Shown: positions 35,219 to 46,230 of the stretch, piece by piece
Layout of the letters: the number at the start of each line of letters is the position of its first letter
Numbering within the stretch: the first letter of the stretch is position 1
NCBI RefSeq assembly: GCF_030272615.1
Contig: NC_081407.1
Coordinates: 144,090,897-144,154,896, forward strand
Reading direction: 5' to 3'
DNA length: 64,000 nt
Origin: Cryptomeria japonica
Lineage: Eukaryota > Streptophyta > Pinopsida > Cupressales > Cupressaceae
Program-made: the position numbers and the translations under genes
Notes under the pieces: model-generated
Told to the model about the DNA's origin: nothing
Database searches by the model: none
Seen by the model: the letters and a program-made list of their open reading frames with translations, nothing else

Positions 35219-36925
35219 CTCTTTAGAGTATCCTAATTCAAAAAATACAAAAAAATCAAAAATTTCAAAAATACAAAAAAAATTATAAAACAAAAAAAAT
35301 CGTTACTTGGTGAAAACTTGGCAAACAGGCGCCTTGTGACACAAAAAACATTGAAAAATCAAAAAAAGTAAAGAGAAATAATTTCGTCCAATGGTGAAAA
35401 CCACTTCGGTGGCGCCCTGGGCAAGTACCATGGTGAAAACTGGGTCACCAACGCCATGCGTAGAGACATTGCTCCTCCCTCCTTCAGGATTCACTTTCAT
35501 CCTTTCACTTTGCACACACTCACAACCTATTCGTTCATAATAAACTTACCCATTCCCATCATGGCTTGTTATTGATCTACCCAAGATTGGTTAGCCATTC
35601 ATAATAAATCTCCCTTTTCACCTCCCTTTCCATCCATAATAAATCAGATCCTATCTATGGCTAAGGCAAATCCTACGTCTAGTGATGGGTGTGGAACTGA
35701 GAACATCACATGTTTCAAGTAGTATAGTTTCTTCCAGCTTCCTTCAGTCTATCCACGCACAATCTGCAATAAAGCAACATCTGCATCACCAATCCGCAAT
35801 AAAGTTTCATCTTCTCCATAATAAAGTATCAATTTCATGGATTCAATCAGTTTCAGATGAGACACAGCAGCAATAATGGGCTTCAACAAATCAAATCTTT
35901 CAATAGACTCAGACAACATTATGGTTCAGTGCTATCTATCCTTTCTGTGAAAGTAAACATTGTGACCACAATCAAATAAGACTTATACAATTGACAAGAG
36001 ACACTAAACTTGAGGGCTACAGTGGATGTTGGTGTCGAGTCTTGGTTTTCTTTTGATTTTATCTTTTGGTGACATGTCTTTTAGCTTTTCCGGGATGTCT
36101 CTGACTAGAGATTCTATCTCTAGGATGTCTTTGACTAGAAAGGCGAGGATGGGGTATTGTCACCTATTTTCTTTTGCTATCTGTGGATTGTCTCTTAGTA
36201 ATGCTATGACTTGTCCAAGGATATGAGGACACTATGAGTCTAGTGTGAACTGGGGCATTCCTTGTTTGTGACTGTCTTATCTCCATGCAAACAGGTACAA
36301 TGACTTTCTAGGTCGAACATATGCCTTGATTGTCATAACCTACTTGCCATAATAAAGCTCAATGATGATAACGCACAAGAAGCTCTTTCACTTTCATATC
36401 TTCTATCTTCCATCCCCCTTTCTTGATTAACTTCCATAATCCTTCTTGAGTTCGCGTAGCCCGCTATCACATGACTGAGTATAATGACACACCAAAAACA
36501 TTTGCATTTCATGTAGTTGCACCTGCATTACCACATATAAGCATTTTATACATACATATAGATATCACAATTGCATCACATCCTGCACACAACGCATGTT
36601 AGCACAATTTACATTTGCATTATCATATTCATCTGCATTACATACATTCACATTTGCATCATGCATACACATATAAAACATAAAAGAACAAAAATATTGC
36701 ATTGCATCATATACATATTTGCATCCATATCATAAGCATACATCATGAAACTTCTCATCACATAGGTACACATGCATATAGCTGCCGCAAAGATGAATCA
36801 TCTCATATATATATATAAAGTGTCATGATACAATGATGTCAAAATTATATGGCTACAATCACCCGAAGGTGTCTACATCATCATACAAAATGGTACAAAA
36901 TTGATACATAGGGAGCCCTCTACGG
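35219..36925 (+). other. B1 3' non-coding region with short repeats
   Basis: A-rich runs lie at 35238-35300. At about 35310, 35391 and 35430 the phrase TGGTGAAAAC is followed 10-16 bases later by a GGCGCC-like hexamer, three times. From about 36500 to 36790 CATT/TGCAT-rich low-complexity sequence dominates, then a run of TA at 36805-36820. No coding region is recognised on the plus strand. Confidence 0.65.
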
Positions 36926-38033
36926 CTACAATGAACTCCCTCCCTCGGAGCCAGCTGGCATCAACGGAGTCTGAGCCCTAGAAGGACCCACCCCAAGATC
37001 ATCTCTCTTGGCCCCTGTGTCCTCTGCAGCCACCCCTCGTGTCGCCCTATCCGGACAAAGGAACCCACTGATAACTCCTGCCAACACTGTTGGTAGTGCT
37101 AATCCTGTCCATGTCATGGTATCCCATGCCACATGTCCCACCCTCATCTCCAGTCCCGGATCCTAGAACACTCGTCTAAGGGCATCCCTGTCTCTGTCTT
37201 GGTCGTACGAAATTAGCTTCCCATCGATCGGTATCCGCAGAATCCTATATACATCCTCCAGGGTGACTGTCATCTCCCCCATCGGCAAATGAAAAGTGCA
37301 AGTCTTAGAGTGCCACCTCTCCGCCAGTGCAGTCAGCAATCCCATGTTCACCCGAAACTTAGGCACATACAGAATATGTCTCAATCCCATAGCCTCAATC
37401 GTAGCTCGCTCCTCGGCTGCCAACTCAGGTCACAATCTCTGAGTCGATGGGAATCTCTCCCGTGACTCCAGCATAGGCAAATACTCCTGCAGTCACACAA
37501 ATCAATCATCTCAGTCCTAGTGACACTCATTGTTCATCACAAAGTGTTGCTTCTATCCTAGTGGTACTCCCTGTTCATCACAAAGTACTACATGTTTGGC
37601 ACTCCCTGTTCATCACAAAGTGTTGCTCACATTTGCACTCACTGTTCATCAAAAAGTGCTGCTCATATTTTAGTACTCCCTGTTCATCAAAAAGTACTAT
37701 ATCTTGGTACTCACTTTTCATCACAAAGTGCCTTGATTTATCCTAGTCTTCCCTAGAGGACCTACTTGAGTGTATCCTCTCAGCAGCTTATCCAATCGAC
37801 ATCGTGTGTTCATCACAGAATTGCCAATTTGACCTAGAAGACACAAATTCACATTTTTGGACACAAACATGTTTTCCTGACATAAACGTGCATTTATTAC
37901 ATTACCTAGCATGCATTAATGACAATAATAAATGCATCAAAGTACAAGGAGGTTTTGCGGTACTTACCGGCTCTCCTGCCTCTGCTGGCCTCTAGAATCG
38001 GCGAACGCGGTCGAATCTATGAACAAAGGTCAT
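36926..38033 (-). pseudogene. Plant mobile domain (PMD) gene with intron, antisense in B1
   Basis: Minus strand. Exon 2 (37486 to about 36926) encodes the hallmark of the plant mobile domain, the family of MAIN/MAIL1 and of transposon-carried relatives: LRHILYVPKFRVNMGLLTAL, ERWHSKTCTFHLPMGEMTV, TLEDVYRILRIPIDGKLI, then DTMTWTGLALPTVLAG. Exon 1 is 22 codons from ATG at 38033 to 37968, ending at the donor G|GTAAGTAC; the acceptor is GACTGCAG|GAGTATTTGC at 37487. Splicing keeps the frame. Stops at the 14th codon of exon 1, before PELAAEE, and after RRVF all fit a single C-to-T change. A TATA box lies 92 bp upstream of the ATG. At about 190 residues it is shorter than full PMD proteins. The segment is GC-richer than the rest of B1, suggesting capture. 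Antisense placement would protect the intron from splicing of the element RNA. Confidence 0.8.
37526..37731 (+). repeat. Minisatellite inside the PMD intron
   Basis: Six imperfect units of about 33-40 bp, each built on CACTCCCTGTTCATCACAAA followed by GTGCTGC or GTACTAT, the fourth and fifth with CATCAAAAAG. All lie inside the predicted intron (37487-37967). Confidence 0.82.
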
Positions 38034-38124
38034 CGCTGTTGACTGCTGCTGCTCTTTTCTCTCTCTGCACTCTGCTCTCGTGGATGTGTAGATGACAATG
38101 AGGATGTATTTCCCCCATGGTCTA

Positions 38125-38133
38125 TCTTATAGA
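38125..38133 (-). promoter_or_regulatory. Candidate TATA box for the antisense PMD gene
   Basis: The minus strand reads TCTATAAGA about 92 bp before the ATG at 38033, a suitable core promoter position. Confidence 0.5.
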
Positions 38134-38363
38134 CTACCCTAGCCCTAGCCCTCATCTCCCGAGTCAGTCTTCTTTATCCTGTGACTTTGTCACTTTATCC
38201 GGTCAGTCCATTCTAGCCTTTCTTTCTTATCGAGAGATTGTCTGCAATCTTTTCAGACATTTTCATCCAATCTCTCGAGGGGGCATATCATTCCCATCTT
38301 GGGGCAACTTTGTATCAGTTCATCTTATCTTCTTTGAAACAACGCGACAAGCTGCATTTTCTC

Positions 38364-38377
38364 AAAGAGGGGCAAAA
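38364..38377 (+). other. Polypurine tract of B1
   Basis: AAAGAGGGGCAAAA directly precedes the 3' LTR start TGTAGACACC, the usual form in plant gypsy elements. Confidence 0.85.
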
Positions 38378-39196
38378 TGTAGACACCTAAAATTGTCATG
38401 TCTAATTAAATAAATATTTTATTTATTTAATTACTTTAGCTTAATTCTTCTATTAATTAAATAAATCTTTATTTATTTAATTAATTCATTTATCCTCTTC
38501 TAGCCTTATTTCTCATTTAAATAAATATATTTATTTATTTAAATTATCCTTTTCCTAAATTAAATAAATATCTTATTTATTTAATTATCCCACTTCTTCT
38601 ATTAATTAAATAAATCTTTATTTATTTAATTAATTCATTAGCCTTTTCTACCCATGACACATGTCATTCATCTCTTAATTCATACACTACCTACCCCTTT
38701 CATTATTTTATTATTTCTTGTACCTACCCTCTAATCATAGCCGACCTCCTTTTACACCTCTCAATCTTATCCTTCCATTTCATATAGTGTCTTCTATATA
38801 AGAGGATGCTTCCTTCATTATCAACCCTAATCAATCATCCTAATCAATCATTCTAATCAATCATCCTAATCAATCATTCTAACTACTTGATCAATTGACT
38901 ACTTGGCATATGCGATCCTACTTGCAACCACATTTCCGTTCTTTGTTGAGCTCTTGTGCACATAAAATCTGAGAGCAAATATATCAAGCAAGATCAATGG
39001 AGATAGGAAGAATGGAGATCCAAACCCTATTGGACATGTGATGGTATAATCTTTGTGATTTCATTTGATTTGCATTGTCTTAGGTAATCTTCATATGTTA
39101 TGGTGGATCTTTGTTGTTGTTAGGCTAGGGTTTTGTGGTTGAATCTATTTAGCCTTTCAATATTGTTATTATTGTTATCCATTTTCACCATATACA
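38378..39196 (+). repeat. B1 3' LTR (internally deleted)
   Basis: Nearly identical to 28277-29079, then about 660 bp of the 5' LTR are missing and a short tail CATTTTCACCATATACA completes it before the duplication CTTAT. Few differences in the shared part suggest this insertion is younger than A1. Confidence 0.82.
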
Positions 39197-39201
39197 CTTA
39201 T

Positions 39202-39295
39202 AAAAAATGAATATGACCAGTGACTAAGAGTTTTTACCCTCGATGGCCATCTATGAACTAAAATTCCAACAGTCCCACCGAGCAATGCCAAAAAA
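39202..39295 (-). other. A1 leader with primer-binding region
   Basis: On the minus strand, just inside the LTR, TTTTTTGGCATTGCTCGGTG GGACT corresponds to TTTTTGGCACACCCGGTGGG of A2. I cannot assign the tRNA with confidence. Confidence 0.7.
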
Positions 39296-41284
39296 TTTTG
39301 TCACAAAATTTGCACCGTTGATGACCCAAGAAACCTTGGTCATCAACCTTGTGAAACATGGAATCAACTTCCCAAGTGTGGGACCTTACAAAATGTGAGG
39401 TTGAATCTCCAGAGAAGACTAATTTCCTTTCAATCTGATGCAAAGTGTTGGACCAACCCAACACATGAAAATCTAATCTATGATCTGACAAGGAAAAGGG
39501 AGAGAGAGAAAGGTTGCATGAAAAAAGGGACAAAAGGGTTTGTATAGAGACTAAAATGATGATCTCCCCTGTCTAGGATTGCACAAAACATCAATGAAAA
39601 CTACCCAAGGATGCACAAAATTATATTCTTCTTAGTCTTCTAAGTGTGAGTGAAGGTTGGGAATCAACACAGTTACTTACACTGTAGAAAACCAAAAGAG
39701 AATGCATTCAAATAAAGAGGTAAACACTTACACAAATTGCAAGAATTGAATAGAGGCAAGAAAGATAATTTTATTGATGAAAGGACAAGGAAAATTTACA
39801 GATGTAGAGAGACATAAGCCTTCTGCAGAAGAAAAGAAGAGAAGATGATTGAGAAAATTATAAAAATTGCCTTAATAGTTTAGGTATAACATTGGATGGT
39901 TGCAATTGAGAAACCCTAACCCTACCCGGGTTAGGTTACAAAATGTTTGAGAGGGGAGAAGATTAGATTGACAGATCTGATAACATGTTGAAACTAGCCT
40001 CTGAAGGCATCCTCTGCCTCTGGAAGAGAAAATATCCCCGCAAATCAGGGAAAACCCTGCATTTGGATGCATCTCTATATACTGTATGGCATCTGCAAGC
40101 GCAAAAAGTCTTCAAATTGCATTGAAGAGGCATGGGTTGCATTTGGAATCGATAGTAGGTGTCATGGCTGGAGTAATGGTGGAAAGATCTGGTGGCCATG
40201 TGAGATCAGGGCCAAAATCGGGCTTCGATTGAGTAAAGAAGGACCTTGACCATCGGGTCGACAACCACCCTACACAGAGCATTCAAAACTCAACAGTCGT
40301 TGCAAATTCAAATGTCCATCATCGATATGAGAAATTCGCACGAAGATGGATGCACAAGATCTCTCCCTATGTGCACCCATTGGGCCCAATAAGATATTAA
40401 AACATGGTCATCAGATTGGGCCCTTATGAAGATCCGACAGCTGCAATCGGCTGACATTGCATCCCAGGTCCATGTTTTCTTCACTATATTTGACCGCTAC
40501 ACGGACATGTATACCATGCAGGATAAGAGGGAACAACTATCCCCTTTGCATTTCCTTTGTATTCTTATCCTGCGGGTCCCTTTGTTGTCTCTGTTTACCT
40601 CGCAAGATATGCCTTTTCTTTGTTTTCTCATATTTTCCTATCCCGAGACATCTTCCTTCATGCAACTTTGCCTTGTGGGATAAGCAATCTCTTTGTTTCT
40701 GCTTTGTTTCTTATCTCGTGGGTCGTGCGAGATAAGGAAGTCATATGTTCCCTTATATCCTTTGTCCTCTTATCCCGCGACCTCATCTATCTGTTGTTCC
40801 AACCCCGTGGAATAAGGGGAAAGCCCTATTCACCTTTGTCTTTCCTTATCCCGTGACCCTCTTTGATTCTTCACTTTACCTTGCGAGATAAGAGCTCTTT
40901 GTCTTTTCTTGTTTCTCTTACCCCGCATAGCCTTATCCTGTGAGATCTTTTGTCTCCTTGTTGTTCTTTGATGCCAACTAGGACCCGCCTCGGTGCCAAA
41001 TAACACGCTGCAAACTGAGGTGGTCAATAACACAACCCAGTCAATAACACGACATGTTATTGACATGATCTGTTGATATAGCATATGATGCACAGGGGTC
41101 AATAACACTCATGTTATTGACACATCATATAACCCTCATGTTATATGACTACAAAACTAAGAAGAAGCAGCTAACTCTGTTGAGACCAATAACATGTGTT
41201 ATCAGTATTGACTAACATGAAATGTTAGCAACACTGAAATCCTGGATCTGACCTCTGCTAAGGTTGGCACAAAAATTGCCAACA
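39296..41284 (-). repeat. A1 5' LTR
   Basis: 1,989 bp, from TGTTGGCAATTTTTGTGCC (41284) to GTGACAAAA (39296; expected GTGACAACA). Between 40510 and 40940 it holds repeated CTTATCCYGCGRG and GGGATAAG motifs. Minus orientation. Confidence 0.88.
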
Positions 41285-41289
41285 GTAAC

Positions 41290-41579
41290 CTATAAACTAA
41301 GATATATAATAAGATAATCTTGTAGGCCTCAAGAATCAAATAATTAATCAACCATAGATATTATTTGCAAACCACATCGACAAATGAGTAACCATATTGA
41401 AGGAAACAAACAATCATCTAGGAGATAAGAATAACCTCCTAACATTGAACCACAACACCACCAACCAACCATATACATTATCATGGTATTCTAATGCTCA
41501 AATGTACCTTCATATCCATGAAACCATAATATCACCATTGCTATACTTGCACTATAATCTCACCAAAAAGAGACTCCAA
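41290..41579. other. Background DNA between A1 and A2
   Basis: AT-rich remnant separating the two head-to-head A elements. No feature seen. Confidence 0.6.
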
Positions 41580-41584
41580 GTCTC

Positions 41585-43768
41585 TGTTGGCAATTTTTTT
41601 TGCCAACCTTAGTAGAGCGTGGGATAAGGATTTTTAGTCGGCTAAGGGTTGCTCCCTTATCCCACAACACATTGGAAGCAGTAGCGAAGGGGTTCCTTTT
41701 TTCCCTTGCATCCTTTTCGGGCTCCAATTCTATTTTTGAGTTGACCAGGTCGGTCGGTCAACTCACTTAAGTTTTACCGGTCGTAGGGCTCCTAATCGTT
41801 AGTGGGTCGGTTTCCCCCTTTTCCTCTTACCGGGTGATGGTGGTTTTCTCTCATCTACGAAGGGCCCCGCTACCCCGCTAAGGAAAATAATAAGAAAAGT
41901 CCCGTGGGATAAGAAAAACAAGGAAGAGGGTCAACCTCTCTTATCCCGCGAAGTGAAACAAAGGTTCAAATGGTCTCACGAGATAAGGTCACACGGGATA
42001 AGCATGCAAGCGAAAACAGAGAAAGCTTATCCCACAGAGTAAAACAGATGATATAAGGACTGTACGGGATAAGTAATAATGATGAGCATTAAGCTTATCT
42101 TGTAGGGGTAGAAAGACATCAGCAACATCTCATGGGATACGAGTTTGTGTCGAGGAATGTGTTTCCTTGTTATCCTGCGAGGTAAAATGGAGACTCCAAA
42201 GGGGTCGTGGGATAAGAATTAACAAAGGTTGATGTGTGTTTCCTCTTATCTTGCAAGGTGAAAAGGTCAACAAGAAGATGTCACAGGAAAAGGAGGATAT
42301 GAAGAATATTCTCATCCTGTGAGGATAGTTGATAGTACAAGAAGTAATGTGGGATAAGAGAACAAAGAGAAAATGAAGGACTTTCTTATCCCATGTGTTA
42401 CCGCAGTATAAGAAGATAAAGGCATCAAAGGTCCTGCAGGATAAGAAGATAAGGGTAAATCAAAGAGATGCTTATCCTACAAGATAGAACAAAGACAAGA
42501 GAGATGTCATGGCATAAGCAAGAAAAGCAGGCCGAAACAAAGAATGCTTATCCTGCGAGGATAAAAGGGAATAAAGGCTTATCCCGCGAGGTCAAGCATG
42601 GTTGAAGAGTAGGTTGCGGGATAAAGAAAAAAAAAGGTGATAAAGGAAAGGCTTATCTCGTGAGGTGAAGCAGAGAGTGAAAAAGGCTCACGGGATAAGA
42701 AACAAAGCAGAAACAAATAAAAGCTTATCCTACGAGGCAAACAGGAAATGCAAAGCGACCCGCAGGATAAGAAACAAAGCAGAAACAAAGAAACCTTTAT
42801 CCCGTGGAGGAAAACAGAGAGTGAAAAAGGGTCAGGGGATAAGGAACAAGGAAGCCAAGGTTCTTATCTCATGTGGTATGTAGGGCCATTTAGCAGTCAA
42901 ACACAGTGAGTGAAATGTGGACCCAGGGTGCCAAGTCAGCCAATTACGGTCATCAGATCTTCATAAAGGCCCAATCCGACAACCATGTTTTAATCTTCTA
43001 TTGGGCCTATTGGATGCCTACATGGAGAGATCTCGCACATCCATCTTCACACAAACCTCTTAGATCGACAGTGGACATTTGAATTCTCTATGAAGGGTGG
43101 TTGTCAACCCGATGGTCGAGGTCATTCTTTGCTCAGTCGACGCTCGATTTTGGACCCGATCTCATTCCAACCATCAAATTTGCTCACCTTTACTCCAGAT
43201 TGGACCCTGCAAGATGATTTTAGACACCATCCATGCCTTCTTCAATGTAGTTCAGAGATTTTTTGGCTCTACAGGCACTCCCAGATACATTTAGATGCAG
43301 GGTTTTCTCTGATTTAAGGGATTTTCACTATTCCAAAGGCAGAGGACACCTTCAATGGCCAGATTCAACATGCCATCAAATCTGTCGATCTGATCTCTTT
43401 CTCCTCTAATATTTTGTAACCTAACCTAGGTGGGGTTAGGGTTTTCTCAAATGTAATCATCTGAGTTATGTCTGAACTATAAAGGTAATTCTATAACCAA
43501 TTCTCAGGATCTTCTCTTCTTTTTCTTCTACAGAAGGCTTATGTCTCTCTGCACTTGTAAAATTTCTTGGCCTTCTCATTAATGAAATTTACTTATTTTG
43601 TTTGATTTCAATTCTTATAATGTGTGTATTTCTTTTACCTCATTATCTGAATACATTCTTCTTTGTTTTTCCTTCGTTGTAATTGTTTGTGTTGATCCCC
43701 TCTGTGAATGTTGACTGTGAACTAAGCATAGTTCCTCTCTTCATTTCATATATATCAATCTTTACTTA
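41585..43768 (+). repeat. A2 5' LTR, first part
   Basis: Matches 48891-49409 plus 50543-52200 of the 3' LTR. It is interrupted by solo LTR J after ACTTA and resumes at 46231. Confidence 0.9.
41621..42875. repeat. Array of alternating GGGATAAG / CTTATCCC motifs in the A2 5' LTR
   Basis: By eye about 27 recognisable copies of GGATAAG or its reverse occur in 1.25 kb, spaced roughly 20-60 bp and often alternating in orientation. They are usually extended to CTTATCCCGCGAGG or CGGGATAAG. Neighbouring opposite copies could pair as hairpins. Equivalent arrays lie at 25385-25810, 40510-40940, 48930-49385 and 50560-51295. Confidence 0.85.
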
Positions 43769-46225
43769 TGTTGGCATTATGTTGTCTTTGATGTCAACCG
43801 GTATACGATGACAACTGGTATGAGAGATTGATGAGCAGTGTTATTATTGATGCATACCAAAAATGGTATCATTGATGTCAACCACCATAGCAGGTCACCG
43901 GTAAGGAAGAGAATGACATCTAGCATAATGATCATTGGAGTCACCGGTACACAAGTTAGTGTTGGCTCATGTTGAAGACATAAGGACTGGAGACCGATAT
44001 TGGATAACAATCGGTAAGTGATATGTTGGCAGTGCATTGTTGCCAACCGGTAAGTGAGTAAGCATGGTGAGCTAATGCAGAAGTGCCAACCGGTGTATTG
44101 TTTGATGTTTGGATGTGAAACAACAGGACTCCCACTAGATAAAGATGCAGTCACCAAATGATGAGAAGACTCACAGTGAGTATGCCCAACCGGATCATAT
44201 GTGCCTATTTGAAGATATGCCTGCTCAAATAGGTAAGCCATATTGGTGCAATGTTGGATGCAGATGACAAGGATCCACTCCTACTAGTAAGTAGAGCTTA
44301 TCTCCTATTATGCATGAAATGCATTACATATCTCTAGGATAGGTTGCCAAGAGTTAAAGGAAGGTGATTGAAGGCTCACACTGGATGAACCAGTGACACA
44401 CAAAGATGCCTCAGGTGCATAAAATCAGAGATATGCATCAGATCAACTAGAGTTGGCTTCTTGTGCCACCAAGACAGAGAAGGAAGTCTAAAGAAGGGAT
44501 GGGTTTATCACTTTGACAAACTGACTAAGATGATGTTCAGGCTGATGAAGTTGAAGGTGAGGTTGAGTAGCTATAGACAAAGAGAGCAATTGGATTGTAG
44601 ATGCAGATAGATGGAGACTGTTGAAGGCTGATGGCATGGGTGGTTACCAGTAAGCATGTCCATCGGTGAGCGAGCAAAAGTGGAGAAGTGAAAGGCTCCC
44701 ATCTGATGAAGATGTGCATGAGGTGGCTTGACAAGTGTGATGACCAGTAAAGGTGTTCCACCAACAGAACAACAAAGTGTAAGTTTGAAGGTAGAATAGT
44801 TAGGGTATAACCGATAGGGTTAGAGAATCGGTAGATGAATTCAGTTGAGTGGTTGGTCAATGATCTTGTCTGGACCGATAAAAAAGACTTAGCAGAGGTG
44901 GATGCCGATAAAGATGATACATAAGAGACAAGTTCATGCATGTTGTGGTCGGTGAAGTGTTGTCGGTGAGGTAGGTGATGACTGGTCGATATTAATGTCG
45001 ATTGCGTGAATCATGGGTCAAGAGAAGAAGGGTGTGGCTCGAGACTGATAAGATGATAGAGATCTAATTTGGTGGATTCTTGATCGAGGCAGAGTGTCAA
45101 AGGACTGATCTGGGTAGGTGAAGCTAACCACATGATTGCTTCATGGTGATTGACAAGTGCAGATTGACAAAGGTGTCGTGTTTTCCAAATATGACAAACA
45201 AGTTCTGGACGTAGTGAGATTGGCAGAGTTTGTTTGATCCATTGCAGGTGGTTGATCTCTAGAAAGAGATCTGATTGGATTTAGTTTTCCTTGAGGTAGA
45301 TGAAGGAACCCTAGTGCGCTAGAAGTTTAAATGTCATTTTGGTAGGAAGGCTTGATATAAATATGCAGATCAAAGTCCATATTTGGTGTTGTTGCACGAG
45401 AGAGTGAAGCCAGTGAAGGGAGTGAAACCAGAAAGTTAATCAATCAAGTGCCCATCAAAAATCATAAAGGATACTGAGTGTGTGAGAGAGAACCGGTTAG
45501 AAGAGTTCAACCGGAAAGGGTAAGGTAACCGATAGACTGTCATTGAGTCTATTAGTGGTGTGAACCGGTGGTGGTTGAACCGACAGAGAAGAGGTAGAGA
45601 AGAGCAAAGAAGAGTGAGAATCGGTAGTGATCAGAGAGCAGAGAATTGGTAGAGTGAAGAGGACCAGTGGTGGTTAGTAGCAGTGTGCTAGAGCAAGCAG
45701 AGAAGAGGCAAAGAGTAGAGTATTGGCAGAGGAAATGTAGAGGGTGAACCGGTAAGGTTGTAGCAGAGAGAAGGTGAGTAGAGAACCGATAGAGATCTGT
45801 ATAGAGGTGAATCGGTGGAGAGACATGTGTGAGAGTTACAAAGTTCATTTGTAACAAGGATATTACTTTTGTTTTAATATATGATATTGTAATCACTAAG
45901 TTGGAGCTCGGTACAGGGGTTGGTGCTCCTTGGGTTGGTGCCCTAAATGTTGTAACCGGTGTGTTTTTTGTGAGGCTAGATTGGAGCAGTAGTCTCCAAC
46001 AATATTTCTCATCGAGGTTTTTCCTATGTCGGGTTTTCCCTGTACATCTGTTGTCATGTGATGTGCATTTGTGTGTGCTTGCATTGAGATATATTTCCTT
46101 ATCTTATCGGTAGGTTAAATTGGCATTAGGATTGATAACCAATAATCACTCTTAGTATTAAGAGGTTAAGAAATTGGAAACCACTGATTCACTCCCCCCC
46201 TCTCAATGACATTTTGTGTTCAACA
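43769..46225 (+). mobile_element. Solo LTR J (Sirevirus-type, 2.46 kb)
   Basis: TGTTGGCATT ... GTTCAACA flanked by the perfect duplication ACTTA (43764-43768, 46226-46230). There is no interior or second LTR. It carries GATTCACTCCCCCCCTCTCA near 46186-46205 and shares with the D LTR the module GGGTTGGTGCCCTAAA ... GGCTAGATTGGAGCAGTAG (45913-45996). Reading frames are short and meaningless. Confidence 0.88.
45354..45365 (+). promoter_or_regulatory. TATA box of solo LTR J
   Basis: GATATAAATATG roughly 870 bp before the LTR end; it fits the plus orientation. Confidence 0.55.
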
Positions 46226-46230
46226 ACTTA

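Larger units (their letters stand above)
28277..39196 (+). mobile_element. Element B1: Ty3/gypsy element without RT/RNase H/integrase core, carrying an antisense gene
   Basis: It starts TGTAGACACC (28277) and ends CATATACA (39196), flanked by CTTAT (28272-28276, 39197-39201). Excision of B1 rejoins the A1 leader in register with A2. Layout: 5' LTR, long leader, one 1,369-codon frame (gag, protease, linker, integrase tail), 3' non-coding repeats, an antisense plant mobile domain gene, polypurine tract, 3' LTR. No RT, RNase H or integrase catalytic motif is present on either strand, making it a large non-autonomous derivative. Confidence 0.87.
5189..41284 (-). mobile_element. Element A1: gag-only Ty3/gypsy-like retrotransposon hosting nested elements
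   Basis: The outer ends TGTTGTC (5189) and GCCAACA (41284) are flanked by the perfect duplication GTAAC (5184-5188, 41285-41289). Read on the minus strand it has a 5' LTR (41284-39296), primer-site leader, gag and acidic tail (27966 to about 26480) and a 3' LTR split in two (26107-25040 and 6072-5189). Element C sits in the 3' LTR and B1 in the leader. Removing both leaves an element of about 6.2 kb whose parts match A2 in order. No RT, RNase H or integrase is found, so it is non-autonomous. Joined across C, the LTR reads GGAGTAATGGTGG, exactly as in the other LTR near 40165. Confidence 0.9.

Noticed and set aside
38135-38156. CCCTAGCCCTAGCCCT as telomere-like repeat
   Set aside because: Only three degenerate units and not the plant TTTAGGG motif.
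41621-42875. GGATAAG array as a CRISPR-like array
   Set aside because: Units are degenerate, alternate in orientation, have irregular spacing and lie in an LTR of a plant retrotransposon.
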